The notes under the pieces were generated by a model. It was not told the origin of the DNA. It was given only the letters and a program-made list of their open reading frames with translations, and searched no databases. A stretch of DNA of 64,000 bases from Conchocele bisecta (lineage: Eukaryota > Mollusca > Bivalvia > Lucinida > Thyasiridae): assembly GCA_029237695.1 (NCBI GenBank), contig CM055267.1, positions 4,610,036-4,674,035 of the forward strand, given 5' to 3'. The stretch's first letter is position 1. The number at the start of each line of letters is the position of its first letter. A program made the position numbers and the translations under genes. Of this stretch, positions 41,432 through 53,523 are shown piece by piece.

Positions 41432-43588
41432 CCGCTACCGAAAGGTACGGGGGCATATAGTGTTACCAGCGTCCGTACGTCCGTCCCGTACGTCCGTCCG
41501 TCCGTATGTCCGTCCCGTCCGTCCGTACGTCCCGATATTATATTCTTTACTAACTTCTACATGGCTTCACATATTATGTCAATATTTATACACGTGATAC
41601 ATATGAACATCCTTTACACACTCCACCCCCCAGTACTTCTAGTGTTTCCCTTAGCAAGGTTTAGGAGGGCGCTGCGCCCTGCCCGGTTTACAGCCGGCAA
41701 AACCCCGCCCTGCTGCCCTAAAATCCAAATCTACCCGCCCCGCTACGCCCAAATTACAAAACCTGTGACCTAGTTTTGTCTGTATAAACTTACACGTAAT
41801 CGCTAACAAATCCCAGAATATGAAAGTCAATTCCCACCTCACATGGCTCGCGCCCCGCGGAGAGATAAAACGAGATGGCACCTGGGCCCAGTATAGCGTG
41901 TATGATTTATATGAAACTGAATCAATACTGGTTTAGAGCGGCATGTTAATTTTGTCCTGTCCTGTCATAAAGCTGGTCCGAACATGGTCAGGCTGATGAT
42001 CATCAGACACACTCTAACGGCGACCTTGGACTGAGCAGGTCGTGTTTTTATCTGTCGGTAATTATCTCAAGATTACCGGCGGCGGCCATCTTAACTATTG
42101 GAAATTAACTCGTATTTCCATTGTGTTATTCTTATTCGCTGGATTGTGGCAGCCTGGATATGTGCTAAGGTAAGTCGGGGCTGGGTGGGCTCGTTGGTGT
42201 GAGTGGTATTCTGTTGAGCACGAGCTATATTTATGAAGTCAGTCGCCTGTTGTTATCTCTGCCGAGATGGTGAGAAAAGATCATATTCTTATTATTATTA
42301 CTATTCTTCTTCTGCGTTGAAGCATTGCTTCAGGTTTACATGGAGAACTTTATGTAGAACCGTTAGGAAAGAATGGTGGGACCAGTGCGTTTTCAAACAG
42401 ATTATTAGTTTGCCACTGGTCTGGGGAACCGATTTCTTTCCATCCGCAGTTACTTTGGTGGTGCTAGATAAAGTGTTGTTAGAGAACGTGGTGTTAGAAA
42501 GTGGTCCCCAAACAGATTACGAGTTTGCCACAAGTATGCACCATTAGTAATCGCCATTAGTAATCGCATCCAAGTATTCTTATTATATTAGGCTGTGGTG
42601 TGGTAGCGGTGGTACGGTGGCACTTGACGGACCCTGGTAACACGGACCGCCGGGTGCCACTGGTCCCGCGTATTACCACCGCAACAGGCGACGTCTGATA
42701 GGCTTTTTTTTTATCATATTCGAACTCGCTGGAATAAAACTCCGGGTCAGTATAATATATCATCGCTAGGTTATACTCGTGCTCAACTGAATGCTGCTCT
42801 CATCTGCCTGCTTCCTGCCCCGGCTTGCTGAGGCACAGCCGGGCTGTTGCAGCTCGGTGAATGAGTGTCACATGTCTTTACCGATTATATGGCACCAACT
42901 TGTGTGTCAAGTGCCGCCAGGGGTGGATTGGTTCTACCTGGGACCTGTTTTGCTCTGCATCACCGGTGCCAGGTTCTACCCAGTTACCCCCTCTCTTCTT
43001 CCCACTGCGCGGAATTACAGGACCGTATTGGACCTAAGCAGTGTCCCATTTCGGCACACATTTATACACATCTGTCCGCCCTGCACATACATATATCACA
43101 TAAAACAATTCAAAATTCGGCTTTTATGGACTTATATGTCCGGGTATGGAAGGTCATCGAGCCAATTCCCACCCTTAAATATAAGAAATACAAATACGGT
43201 CAGGCTCAAGAGAAAACATGCGCTTGTCAAACCAACTGCTTTTGTGAGTGGATTTCACGACCAGTGTAGATTAAGATCAGATCAAATGAGATTATGCATC
43301 CTCTTAGTTCGATCCGGATTTGCGAGGTTCACCAGTTAACTATTGAGACGACAACAACGGAAATGTATCCATTATTCACTGTAGATATGTGAATAATGCT
43401 GAAATGCTGTTGACTGGACTGGTGGGAAAATTGGGCAATGGACGTTTAGTCCCAGTTTTCTCTGCGCAATTAGCGAATGAAAAGCGGTAACCAAGTGTGT
43501 GTTACTAGGCGCACTTGATGCTAAATTTTGTCTCGGCCGAATGACCGATCATCGTGATCGACCCGTCAACCGCTGTTTTTCGTGTTTT

Positions 43589-45446
43589 TAGCTCACCTGA
43601 GCAAAGCTCATGTGAGCTATTGTTATGGCAAAGTGTCCGTCGTCCGTCCGTCCGTCCGTCCGTCCGTCCGTGAACATTTTCAATCATCTTCTTCTCCCGA
43701 ACTGCTGAGCCGATATTGGTCAAACTTCACAGGGATGATATATGGGTGATGCCATTTCAGATTTGTTAAAATGGAGGTCATCGACAATCCAAGATGGCCG
43801 CCATGGAAAAGTAGGTCAAATTCTTAAAAAATCTTCTTCTCACAAACCGCCAGGCCGATTTCGACGATACTTGGTATGAATGATCGATAGTTTAGCGCTG
43901 TTTCAGATTTGTTCATATGGTGCCCTGGGTCAAAAATGGGCGTCGCCCGAGGGTCAAATAGGGTCAAATTTTATTTTTAACCGAATATAGTCATGTAATA
44001 TATCAAATCGAAGGTATCGACGAGACAATCACTCTGGAACATTTTTTGTCTAAATCATATGATTACGTCATCCAAGATGGCCACCGATAGTTCAAATGGT
44101 CATTCTTTTACTAAAGATTTCAAACGTCTTCTTCTTGTAAAACTGCTTGGCCGATATTGGCCAAACTTAACTGTAATGGTCTGTGGTTGAAGCCTGTTCA
44201 TTTTTGTTAAAATGGAGGTCATCACCAAATCCAAGATGGCCGCCGTTGAGAAGTAGGTCAAATTCTTAAAAAATCTTCTTCTCACAACCGCCAGGCCGAT
44301 TTCGACGATACTGGGTATGAATGATCGATAGTTAGGGCTGTTTCAGATTTGTTCATATGGTGGCCCCTGGGTCAAAAATGGGCATGGCCCGAGTGGGGTC
44401 AACTAGGGGTCAAATATATTTTTGCCCGAATATGGTCTATAATATATCAAATCGAAGGTATCGACTAGTTGATCACTGGACATGTCTCTAAATCAGATGA
44501 TTTTGTCATCAAAGATGGCCACCGAAAGGTAAAAAAGTTGTTCTTTTACTAAAGATTTCAAACGTATTCTTCTTGTGAACTGCTTGGCCGATATTGGCCA
44601 AACTTAACTGTAATGGTCTGTGGGTGAAGCCTGTCCATTTTTGTTAAAATGGAGGTCATCACCAAATCCAAGATGTCCGCCGTTGAAAAGTAGGTCAAAT
44701 TGTCAAAAAATCTTCTTCTCACAAACCTCCAGGTCGATTTCGACGAAACTTGGTGTGAATGATTGATAGTTAACGCTGTTTCAGATTTGTTCATATGGTG
44801 GCCCCTGGGTCAAAAATGGGCGTGGCCCGAGGGGTCAACTAGGGGTCAAATTATATTTTTGCCCGAATATGGTATATATATCAAATCGAAGGTATCGACT
44901 AGTCTATCACTCTGGAGCATTTTTTGTCTAAATCAGATGATTTTGTCATCCAAGATGGCCACCGAAAGGTAAAAAAGTTGTTCTTTTACTAAAGATTTCA
45001 AACGTATTCTTCTTGTGAACTGCTTGGCCGATATTGGCCAAACTTAACTGTAATGGTCTGTGGGTGAAGCCTGTCCATTTTTGTTAAAATCGAGGTCATC
45101 ACCAAATCCAAGATGTCCGCCGTTGAAAAGTAGGTCAAATTGTCAAAAAAATCTTCTCACAAACCTCCAGGCCGATTTCGACGAAACTTTGTATGAATGA
45201 TGGATAGTTAACGCTGATTCAGATTTGTTCATATGGTGGCCTCTGGGTCAAAAATGGTCATGGCCCGAGGGGTCAAATAGGTATAGCAGTAAATCACATG
45301 CACATTCGCAATATATGTTAGATCAGAAGGTACCAACATATTCTGTGGAACATTTGAAGTTGTAAGTGAAGAGTCTTTGTGAAATCAAGATGACCACTAT
45401 GGAGGCTTTTAGGTGAGCGATACAGGCCCATTTGGGCCTCTTGTTT
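43589..45446 (+). mobile_element. TAGCTCACCTGAGC hairpin-ended element with ~420-bp core
   Basis: Starts TTAGCTCACCTGAGCAAAGC with TCATGTGAGCTATTG, a GTCCGTCC run (43632-43670), about four ~420-bp units containing AAATCCAAGATGGCCGCCGT, and ends GCGATACAGGCCCATTTGGG with CCTCTTG. Full-length relative of 11755-13951. It sits in T-rich sequence at both edges. Confidence 0.8.
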
Positions 45447-45976
45447 TTTTTTAATTCTCTAAATTGGGGTAATTTATATCTGAGACATTTAATTGATCAA
45501 GATTTGTTTTGTCCAGCGTCGATTAGTGAACCTGAACTTGTTGGAGGCTATGATTACGATGGCACGTGCCTGGCATGTCCACCGACAAATAATTTTCACA
45601 CATTTGTATCATGTCATACAGCGAATACCGTATTGGCATGTCCACCGACAATTTATTTTCACACATTTGTATCACGTTATGACGCGAGCACCGTCTTGTA
45701 AAAACTATACCCCGAATTAGTGGTTCACAAAGCACAATTGTCAGCCCATAATGTGTGAAACTCGTCGCCTGCGCATCGAAAATGCAGACGTGTGCCGCCG
45801 ATATGCACGATGATTGTTATCTGTCAGTAATTGACATTTACTGAGTAATCCTCAAGGACGCTTTTAAATACGACTGCAAACTAGCCATTGTCATTATCCT
45901 GTAAATCTATTACACGCTAATTATCGCAATCTACGAATAATTACCCGAATCCACGACGCTACTTCGCTGTTGAAAA

Positions 45977-46198
45977 ATGCCGTCTTTGAAAAGAAAACTG
46001 AAGTACATGGTGAACGAGAGGGAGAAGATAGCCAAGACCACACACAGCATATCATCCTTCTTCACGGCGAAACCGACCAACATAATCCAGCTTCCGGGGA
46101 CAGCCGACGCTATACCGACGACGACTTTGGTTATCAAAGAAGGCCAGACGAATATGTTGAAAAGGCACTTTCAGCACCAACAAAATGGCACTTTCTAG
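45977..46198 (+). pseudogene. Possible hAT transposase N-terminal fragment
   Basis: Encodes MPSLKRKLKYMVNEREKIAK followed by HSISSFFTAKP, a lysine-rich start with the SxxSFF phrase often seen at the N-terminus of hAT-derived proteins. It lies inside the hAT-like element. No downstream BED finger or catalytic domain was found, so it is at best a remnant; the assignment is tentative. Confidence 0.35.
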
Positions 46199-46454
46199 CG
46201 CCAACCAAACGGCACTTTTCAGCGCCAACCAAATAGTCATGAAAGAAATCCTTACAAATTGTTCTCTGTTCGTGTGGCTGTAGAGAGATTGGGGTGAAAA
46301 GTAAGCGCCTGAAAAGCGGACATGAAACAACAACAACAACAACAAATTTGATATATTTGTTTATTATTATGATTATTACCACTAGATCTATGTCAGTATA
46401 TGCTCTGACATTTGACAAAGGTGAGTGCTAGTTGCAATAGGAACAATGCAGAAA

Positions 46455-46800
46455 TAAATTCAATTCAAAATTTCCGGGGGAGCATGCCACCGGACCCATC
46501 TAGCGTGCCACCCACCCAATAATTATATAACTGTTGGTTATTTCATTAAAATATAGGACAAAATGAGAGTCATAGTATGTGCTCAGACTTTGCTGAGCAT
46601 GCAGGAAATGGCGTTTCAGACCACTTTGATTTCACAATTATTTTCCGGATGGGGGGGGGGGGGTGGCATGCTTCCGGACCCCCCTAGCAAACTCCGGCCC
46701 ATCGGGCCCTCGAAACTTCACCCCCCCACCCAATAATTATCGTCTTCCGCCGCGCCTGAAGTGCCCTTTTTTCGGCTAGCACCCTGCCCCTTTTTCATCC
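46455..46800. repeat. Internally repeated 3' region of the hAT-like element
   Basis: Two related segments, TTTCCGGGGGAGCATGCCAC near 46471 and TTTCCGGATGGGGGGG with TGGCATGC near 46642, each followed by CACCCA(C/A)...AATAATTAT. Non-coding here. Confidence 0.5.
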
Positions 46801-47553
46801 TGGGGGAAACACTAACTTCGACCTTGACCTTTGGCCTTGACCTTTTCCACTTTAAATGTTTGCTTGGCACTTTGGGACAAATCTACGTGCACGTTTCTCA
46901 ATCCTACAATAACTTCTCAATACTTTTGCCAATCCCTTAAATATTTATACACATGATACATATGAACATACCCTACACACTCCACCACCCAGTACTTCGA
47001 CCTTCACCTTTGACCTTCACCTTTTCTACTTTAAATGTTTACTTACCACTTTGGGACAAATCTACGTGCACGTTTCTCAATCCTACAATAACTTCTCAAT
47101 ATTTTTGCCAATCGCTTAAATATTTATACACATGATACATATGAACATGCCCTACACACTCCACCACCCAGTACTTCGACCTTGACCTTTGACCATCACC
47201 TTTTCTACTTTAAATGTTTACTTAGCACTTTGGGACAAATCTACGTGCACGTTTCTCAATCCTACAATAACTTCTCAATACTTTTGCCAATCCCTTAAAT
47301 ATTTATACACATGATACATATGAACATGCCCTATCACACTCCATCACGTATTCTTCGACCTTCACCTTTGACCTTCACCTTTTTCTACTTTAAATGTTTA
47401 CTTACCACTTTGGGACAAATCTACGTGCACGTTTCTCAATCCTACAATAACTTCTCAATACTTTTGCCAATCGCTTAAATATGTATACACATGATACATA
47501 TGAACATGCCCTACACACTCCACCACCCAGTACTTTGACCTTGACCTTCACCT

Positions 47554-47704
47554 TTTTATGCCCCCGCAACCGAATGGTGAGTGGGGCATATAGTGTTACC
47601 GGCGTCCGTCCGTACTCGGGTAAATGGCTTGTAATCAAATATGCCTCGTTTTCTTTGGCTGCCAGTGGGGGCATTTGTGTGCCGACAGGCCACATTTCTA
47701 GTTT
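47554..47704 (+). mobile_element. Miniature hairpin-headed element, CTAG tail
   Basis: Head TTTTTATGCCCCCGCAACCG with TGGGGCATATAGTGTTACCG, GTCCGTCCG, one short linker and tail GGGGGCATTTGTGTGCCGAC then AGGCCACATTTCTAG. At about 150 bp it is essentially head and tail without a tandem core. The same tail is inside 25535-25590. Confidence 0.65.
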
Positions 47705-49387
47705 TTGTCTAATCCCTGTGCTATCACATGTCTATTCTCCGTGGCAGATCCATGTCTAATCCCTGTGCTATCACATATCTTATCTGTGGCAGATCCTTGT
47801 CTAATCCCTGTGCTATCTCGTCTATTCTCCGTGGCAGATCCTTGTCTAATCCCTGTGTTAGAACATGTCTATTCTCCTTGGCAGATCCTTGTCTAATCCC
47901 ACGTGCTATTACATGTCTATTCTCCGTGGCAAATCCATGTATAATCCCCATGTTATCACATGTCTATTCTTCGTAGCAAATCGTTCTCAAATCCCAGTGA
48001 TAGCACATATCCTGTCTGGCAGATCCTTGTCTAATCCCTGTGCTATCACATGTCTATTCTCTGTGGCAGATCCTTGTCTAATCTCCGTACTATCACATGT
48101 CCTATCTGTGGCAGATCATTGTCTAATTCCTGTGCTGTCACATGTCCTATCTGTGGCAGATCCTTGTCTAATCTTCGTGCTACATGTCATTTCTCCGTGA
48201 CAAATCCATGTCTAATCCCCATGTTATCACATGTCTATTCTTCGTAGTAAATCCTAGTATAATCCCTGTGATATCACATGTCCTATCTGTGGCAGATCAT
48301 TGTCTAATTCCTGTGCTGTCACATATCCTATTTGTGGCAGATCTTTATCTAATCCCTGTGCTATCACGTGTATTCTCCGTAGCAGAGCCTTGTCTAATCC
48401 CAGTGCTATCACATGTCCTATCCAGGGCCTCAAAATAGCACTGGTCCGAGGTCAGTTGCATTTTACAAGCAAAAAGTCCACCGGACCTGTGAATAAATTG
48501 AAATTGCGATCATCATTAGTGGCGATGCTAAATCTGTTCTGATTATCGTCTTATAAGATAAGTTTTGGTGACATATTCAAGTATTGACACATGGTGTGAC
48601 AAGTCATTTAGTATGAAACAGACACATATTTTTACAGTTTTTTTTCTTCGGAATTCCTCGGACCTTTCACTTTTTGCCTTGTTAGATCCCGGACCTACTG
48701 GTAAAAGCTGCTATTTTCAGGCCCTGCTATCTGTGGCAGATCCTTGTCTAATGCCCGTACTATCACATGTCTATTCTCCGTAGCAGATCCTTGTCTAATC
48801 TCCGTGCTACCACATGTCTATTCTCCGTAGCAGATCCTTGTCTAATCCCCGTGCTATCACATGTCTATTCTCTGTAGCAGATCCTTGTCTAATCCCCGTG
48901 CTATCACATGTCTGTTCTCCGTGGCAGATCCTTTTCTAATCTCCATGCTATCACATGTCCTATCTGTGGCAGATCCTTGCCTAATCCCCGTGCTATCACA
49001 TGTCTATTATCCGCAGCAGATCCTTGTCTAATTCCCGTGCTACCACATGTCTATTCTCCGTAGCAGATTCTTGTCTAATCCCCGTGCTATCACATGTCTA
49101 TTCTTCGTAGCAGATCCTTGTCTGATCCCTGTGCTATCACATGTCTATTCTCCATGGCAGATCCTTTTCTAATCTCCATGCTATCACATGTCCTATCTGT
49201 GGCATATCCTTGTCTAATCTCCGTGCTATCACATGTCTATTCTCCGTGGCAGATCCTTGTCTAATCTCTGTGCTATCACATGTCTTATCCGTGGCAGATC
49301 CTTGTCTAATCTCCGTGCTATCACATGTCTTATCCGTGGCTGATCCTTGTTTAATCGCCGTGCTATCACATGTCTTATCCATGGCAG
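47705..49387 (+). repeat. 46-47 bp minisatellite block 2: repeated 3' splice site of exon 8
   Basis: Roughly 35 units, interrupted near 48425-48725 by unrelated sequence. The consensus unit reads GCAGATCCTTGTCTAATCCC, TGTGCTATCACATGTCTATT, CTCCGTG. Each unit holds CTAAT, a pyrimidine-rich tract and CAG, and the final unit is the real acceptor CCATGGCAG then ATCCTGATATGG at 49387/49388. Open frames across the block are repeat shadows. Confidence 0.93.
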
Positions 49388-50422
49388 ATCCTGATATGGT
49401 GGTTCACGACCAAGGTGACGTCGGGGGCGGGCAGCCAGATGGCGGTGAAGGCAAGCAGCAACTCGACGGCGAGCATCACACAGCACGCGGCCTCCAGCCT
49501 CTGTGACGAGATCGTTGGCATGTGGCGCCTCGCGGCCCTCAACCCGCGCCTCAGCCCCATCCAGAAGGACGACCTGGCGGCGATGTTCCGCGACTGGCAC
49601 GTCTCCACCATAGAGAAGGTGAAACGCGCCAGGAACACCGCCAATGGTGGTGCCACCCTGAAGAAGTCGGAGATTGAAAACTTTGCGGGGTTTAAGCCTG
49701 GGATAGAGACATGCCAGATGTTCTGGGACGACTACCCGATACAGGGTGTCACATACTCAGACTCGCAGCGACCGTGTCTCCGCTACCGCATCAACCGGCC
49801 CCTGGACGCGGATGCGAAGAAGCCGTCGCGGATCCAGCCGGTGACAATCTGCCCAGAGAACCTGATCAGCACGGACGACACGACGACGCTGGCACAGGCA
49901 GCCAACATGCTGCAGGAGCACCACTCGCCCCAGGATGTGAAGGCGAAGCGTCACAAACACGCAGGCCGGTCCAACCACACCGACGGCGCGCTCAGTTCAG
50001 GCTCCGAGGGATTCTGCGAGCCTGAGCGTGGCAGCTCCCTGTTCCGAGACTCTGACTCGGGCTCCGAGATGAAGGAGGGAAACTCACGGAGCAATTCCAT
50101 CGGCGACCACAACCTGGCGCCCTTCGATAACTTCACCATGGAGAGCCTCGAGGCGAAACGTGACAACGGCGTCGCGCCGGCCAACTACAACTTCGCGGTC
50201 GATTGTTTCATGGACCTGGGCACTGCGGGCCACGGCGGCGACGGGAAGGTGTCCGCCGCACATGGCGAGCCGTCGTCTGAGTCGCAGATGTCGGGAGACG
50301 AGTACTCACTCTACTTCTATGACAGGTCAAAGGTCACAGAGTCCGAGCGGAAACGCAAGGAGAAGGCAAACGAGGAACCGAACATGTTCGCCAATGTGAG
50401 GACGCTCGAAAACCGGCAGGAG
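49388..50422 (+). CDS. ZSWIM8: ZSWIM8 exon 8 (large exon)
   Basis: Residues 375-719 (345 codons, phase 0 at both ends). Starts ILIWWFTTKVTSGAGSQ, then SSLCDEIVGMWRLAALNPRL and STIEKVKRAR, aligned with the vertebrate WWYSV...MCDEMVTLWRLAVL region, and FWDDYPIQGVTYSDSQ. The second half (about 515-719) is polar, Ser/Gly/acidic and probably disordered, as in the family; it ends ANVRTLENRQE. The donor is CAGGAG then GTAACG. The upstream ATG in the repeat at 49370 is not a start; codon usage is GC-rich compared with the introns. Confidence 0.94.
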
Positions 50423-50583
50423 GTAACGTATTCTTAGTGCAGTGAAATATAAATTCTGTTTTATTGTTTTTAATTGATACTTGTAAGCTGTTTCCATGAA
50501 AATAATTTTGTCCATTTCGGAAGCCGCATTTTCGGTCAGCTCTATTGCTATATTATTTTTAATTAGTAATTCTCTCAATTCAT

Positions 50584-50750
50584 TTAACCCTTTCAATACC
50601 ACTTTTTGCAAGTCATTTTCATATTTTTCAGAACAAAAACACCCCCTTTTCATAAATGGACTAGTCTGAATATCATGTTGTGATGATTGGATTGGTTGCA
50701 GAATTAACATATGAAAATCCAATCCAGTTCCTTAGGGGTGAAAGGGTTAA
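50584..50750. mobile_element. TTAA-flanked MITE, piggyBac-like ends
   Basis: TTAACCCTTTCAATACC at the left and GGGGTGAAAGGGTTAA at the right: TTAA on both sides and CCCTTTCA ends. About 165 bp, non-coding. TTAA targets with CCCTT-type ends suit piggyBac (or Kolobok) derivatives. Confidence 0.6.
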
Positions 50751-50984
50751 CAGTTTCTTTGTCTTTCTGCATTGCCAAAAAACATGCATGAGGTAACATT
50801 GCATAGTCGCACTCCTGATTGCTGCTGTTACTGGAGTAATGGGGAATATCACATGTGTACACACTCCTGGCAAACAGTACAGGCACTGATCAGAACATGT
50901 ATATGCGCAGGCTGCTCTGGGACTACACTGACTATAAATATTGTAAGCTCCATTTCTTGTCACAGCCACATATATGTTAGGGCT

Positions 50985-51215
50985 TTTTTTTTAGGGGTAC
51001 CACTACCGGAATTTACATAAAATTATACCCCCCACCACCAGAATTTATTTTTTGCATAACCCCCCACCACCGGAATTGATTTTTTGCATAAAACACCGCC
51101 ACCACCATTTAACCCCTACCTCCAGAAAAAAAAAGAAATTGCATAAAACACCCCCCACCACCAGAATTTATTTCTCCTTTAACCCCCACCACCAGAAAAT
51201 GTTATTCTTAGGGAG
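50985..51215. repeat. ~37-bp tandem repeat CCACCACCAGAATTTATTTT
   Basis: Six degenerate units of CCCCCCACCACCAGAATTTA followed by TTTTTTGCATAAAA. Simple array in intron 8. Confidence 0.8.
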
Positions 51216-51984
51216 CAATATGTGAAATTGTTTGATTATTACCACTGCCAGAAGCTGAGGTCAACTAATATTGCTAAAGTTGTGTCATAAATAACGTTGA
51301 TGTGTTGTCGACATTAGGGCACTGACAAGTACTGGTTTGTTATTGGCAGACGTTGTGAACAGCATATCTGTGAAAGAATATATCAAGCTGCTCTTTGTTC
51401 TATATTAATAAAACACATTATTATAAATATTAATCATTATACATGTAATACCATCGACTTGGTACTTACCCTTTACGTGTATGCGATAAATATTAAAATT
51501 CCATTGGACAGAAAGGCGCCATTTTTTTATGAATCCAAAATTGTTATGAATGAGTTACGTCAACACGTAGTAAATAAGACACGCCCATAAACATTCATAC
51601 GCACATAGTTTCTTCAATAAAACACAAATATTATTAAAAATAAGGAAATTAAGTAGTAGAAATGTAATAAATAGGATAATTAATCCTTCAGGATTGAATA
51701 GCGTGAAATAATACACTCGTGTTCGTCGGTTTCGCTACGCGAACTTGTTGTTTACGCGGAGACCGACGAACACTCGTGTACGAGATGTCTTGGGGCCGAG
51801 ATGTCTGACAGCCAATCGAACTAGGCCGGCTGAACATTATATATATAGGTGCGAAACGACCCAGGGTGCGAACAGGATTATGGGCGAAAAGACCCGGGAC
51901 CAATCGAACTAGGATTGCAAGAACGACAACTCTTAAAATAACTTTCGATAAACCTTGACCAGTGAACATTCAATGTCGGTGTTT

Positions 51985-52045
51985 TTTAGCTCACCTGAGC
52001 GAAGCTCATGTGAGCTATTGTTACCGCAATGTGTCCGTCTATAAT
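51985..52045 (+). mobile_element. Solitary TAGCTCACCTGAGC head
   Basis: TTAGCTCACCTGAGCGAAGC with TCATGTGAGCTATTGTTACC and GTGTCCGTC, then unrelated sequence. Only the first ~60 bp of the element remain. The surrounding intron (51220-52390) shows nothing else I recognise. Confidence 0.65.
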
Positions 52046-52391
52046 GAATATCTATGTCACACCCAAGTTACAGTGTTTGGTGAGCTTTCAATCCTCAACA
52101 ATACTACATACTTACACAATATTATCAACAAGTGATGTGCGTCATTAACTACAGAGAAACGTACAGCCTTCAAGTAACTTTTAACCTACTTTTACCTCTT
52201 CATTTGCTCATTTTTTTTTACAGTAACCCATGTGTCTATAATAAATTAATATGAGGCCTGTACAGCACCAATTGCCATTTGTGCATCACACGTGACAATG
52301 AAGTAACCATGACTACATTTAGCAGTAGCCCTGTGTGCAGCACACATGACGTTTTTGTGACCTTGACCAATGTTTCCTTGTGCCCGTACAG

Positions 52392-52533
52392 ATCTTGTGT
52401 GCGCGTGCGGAGGCCCTACATGCCCATGGGCACACGAAGGAGGCATGTCGTCTCGCTCAGCAGCTGTCCGAGGAACTGCTCGCCAACCCACCCGACCTGC
52501 TCGCCGAGTGTGCCGCCGTGCCCAATGTTAAAG
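52392..52533 (+). CDS. ZSWIM8: ZSWIM8 exon 9
   Basis: Residues 720-766 plus one base: ILCARAEALHAHGHTKEACR then LAQQLSEELLANPPDL and LAECAAVPNVK; the AEALHAHG and LLANPPDL phrases are conserved. The acceptor is CCCGTACAG at 52391, the donor TTAAAG then GTATGC at 52533. The leftover G completes Gly with GT of exon 10. Confidence 0.94.
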
Positions 52534-53523
52534 GTATGCAGGGCTCACACTTCAGTGAAGTTGGAGCCAAATTTTAAGCCAGCTTCAAAATCAAATATTT
52601 CACCATCTTAGTTTTTCAGAGACCGTTTTGAGAGACTTAAAGTGATCAATGAATACCATCGCAACCATTCAATATACCCAAAAACATTAATAAGTGAAAA
52701 TATAGGCGGGAGTATAGAATAATTTTAGCTTATTTTTCACTCATTAATGCTTTTAGGTATATTTAATGTATTTATAGACCTCGCGGTCCGTTAATTCAAC
52801 CTGTGATCGCAACTTGTCCTTGTTCATAAATATATGTTTTTCGGCTAATTATCGCATCTGCATGTCCACTTTCAATGTCATGGATAGCAAATCCAGAAAA
52901 TTCCATGCTAAATTTAACTTGGCCGTATTGCAATCTATCTGGAAAATCTCACTAGTAGTGATGTAATTCCTTTCACCGATTTACAGTTGCCACCGACTAC
53001 CATTTTGCTGCAGATAAGACACATAGACACACCCACTTGGAAACTATTATTATTATTATTTTATGTTTTTTCAGATCATATACGTATATGTTCCAAAATA
53101 CAAATCTACCGTAAACTGTTCTTTCACTTAACTGTTTTGCTCACAGTTCATCCACCCATGGCCTTTAACCATTACAATGATGAATGAAATGTTGTCGTCT
53201 GCTGATTATTATTTTGTTTTCCCTTTTCTTCATCAAAAACATGCTCTCACAGCACTTTAGAATTATTTCCATTGAATTGCTACCCGGTCGGATGAAACTT
53301 CAAACCGAGAGCCCGTCCATACATGACCATATCTGTTGCTGGGACATATATCTCACTGACTTTTACTTTCTCAGTTTCTGAAATGCTGCAATGGTTTATT
53401 GACAGAAAACAAAATATATAATAACCGCAGACGACAATTTTGGTACAAGTACGCATCAGCTGTTTCAAGTGAATACAACTGCGGATATTTCCCTGTTTAC
53501 CAGGGGAAATTCACTTCCTAGAC
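52534..53523. other. Intron 9, first part, with a decayed SINE tail
   Basis: GGTCGGATGAAACTTCAAAC at 53287 with TCTGTTGCTGGGACATAT resembles the tail of the SINE at 41228, without a recognisable tRNA head. Nothing else recognised. Confidence 0.45.

Larger units (their letters stand above)
41640..46814. mobile_element. hAT-like TIR transposon, 5.2 kb
   Basis: TAGTGTTTCCCTTAGC at the left and GGGGGAAACACTA at the right interrupt the core phrase CCCAGTACTTCGACC, with ACTTC duplicated (41635-41639 and 46815-46819). (C/T)AGTGTTTCCC ends are typical of hAT elements. It contains a possible transposase N-terminus at 45977 and the element at 43589-45446. Stretches 41900-43588 and 45447-45970 contain moderate open frames with no recognised product. 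Confidence 0.65.
41432..47553 (+). mobile_element. Hairpin-headed element (ATGCCCCCGC head) with ~180-bp core, interrupted
   Basis: Head TTTTTATGCCCCCGCTACCG with GTACGGGGGCATATAGTGTT, a dense GTCCGT run (41471-41530), then the first core unit. The core resumes at 46815 after the insertion at 41640-46814 with about four ~180-bp units (GGGACAAATCTACGTGCACG at steps of ~180). The array ends at the head of the short element at 47554. Confidence 0.7.

Noticed and set aside
42787..43339. 182-codon gene in intron 7
   Set aside because: Inside a transposon, overlapping frames of similar length, composition not protein-like; no homologue recognised.
47705..49506. CRISPR-like array or repeat protein
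   Set aside because: Units are contiguous without unique spacers, the host is an animal, and the units are copies of a splice acceptor.
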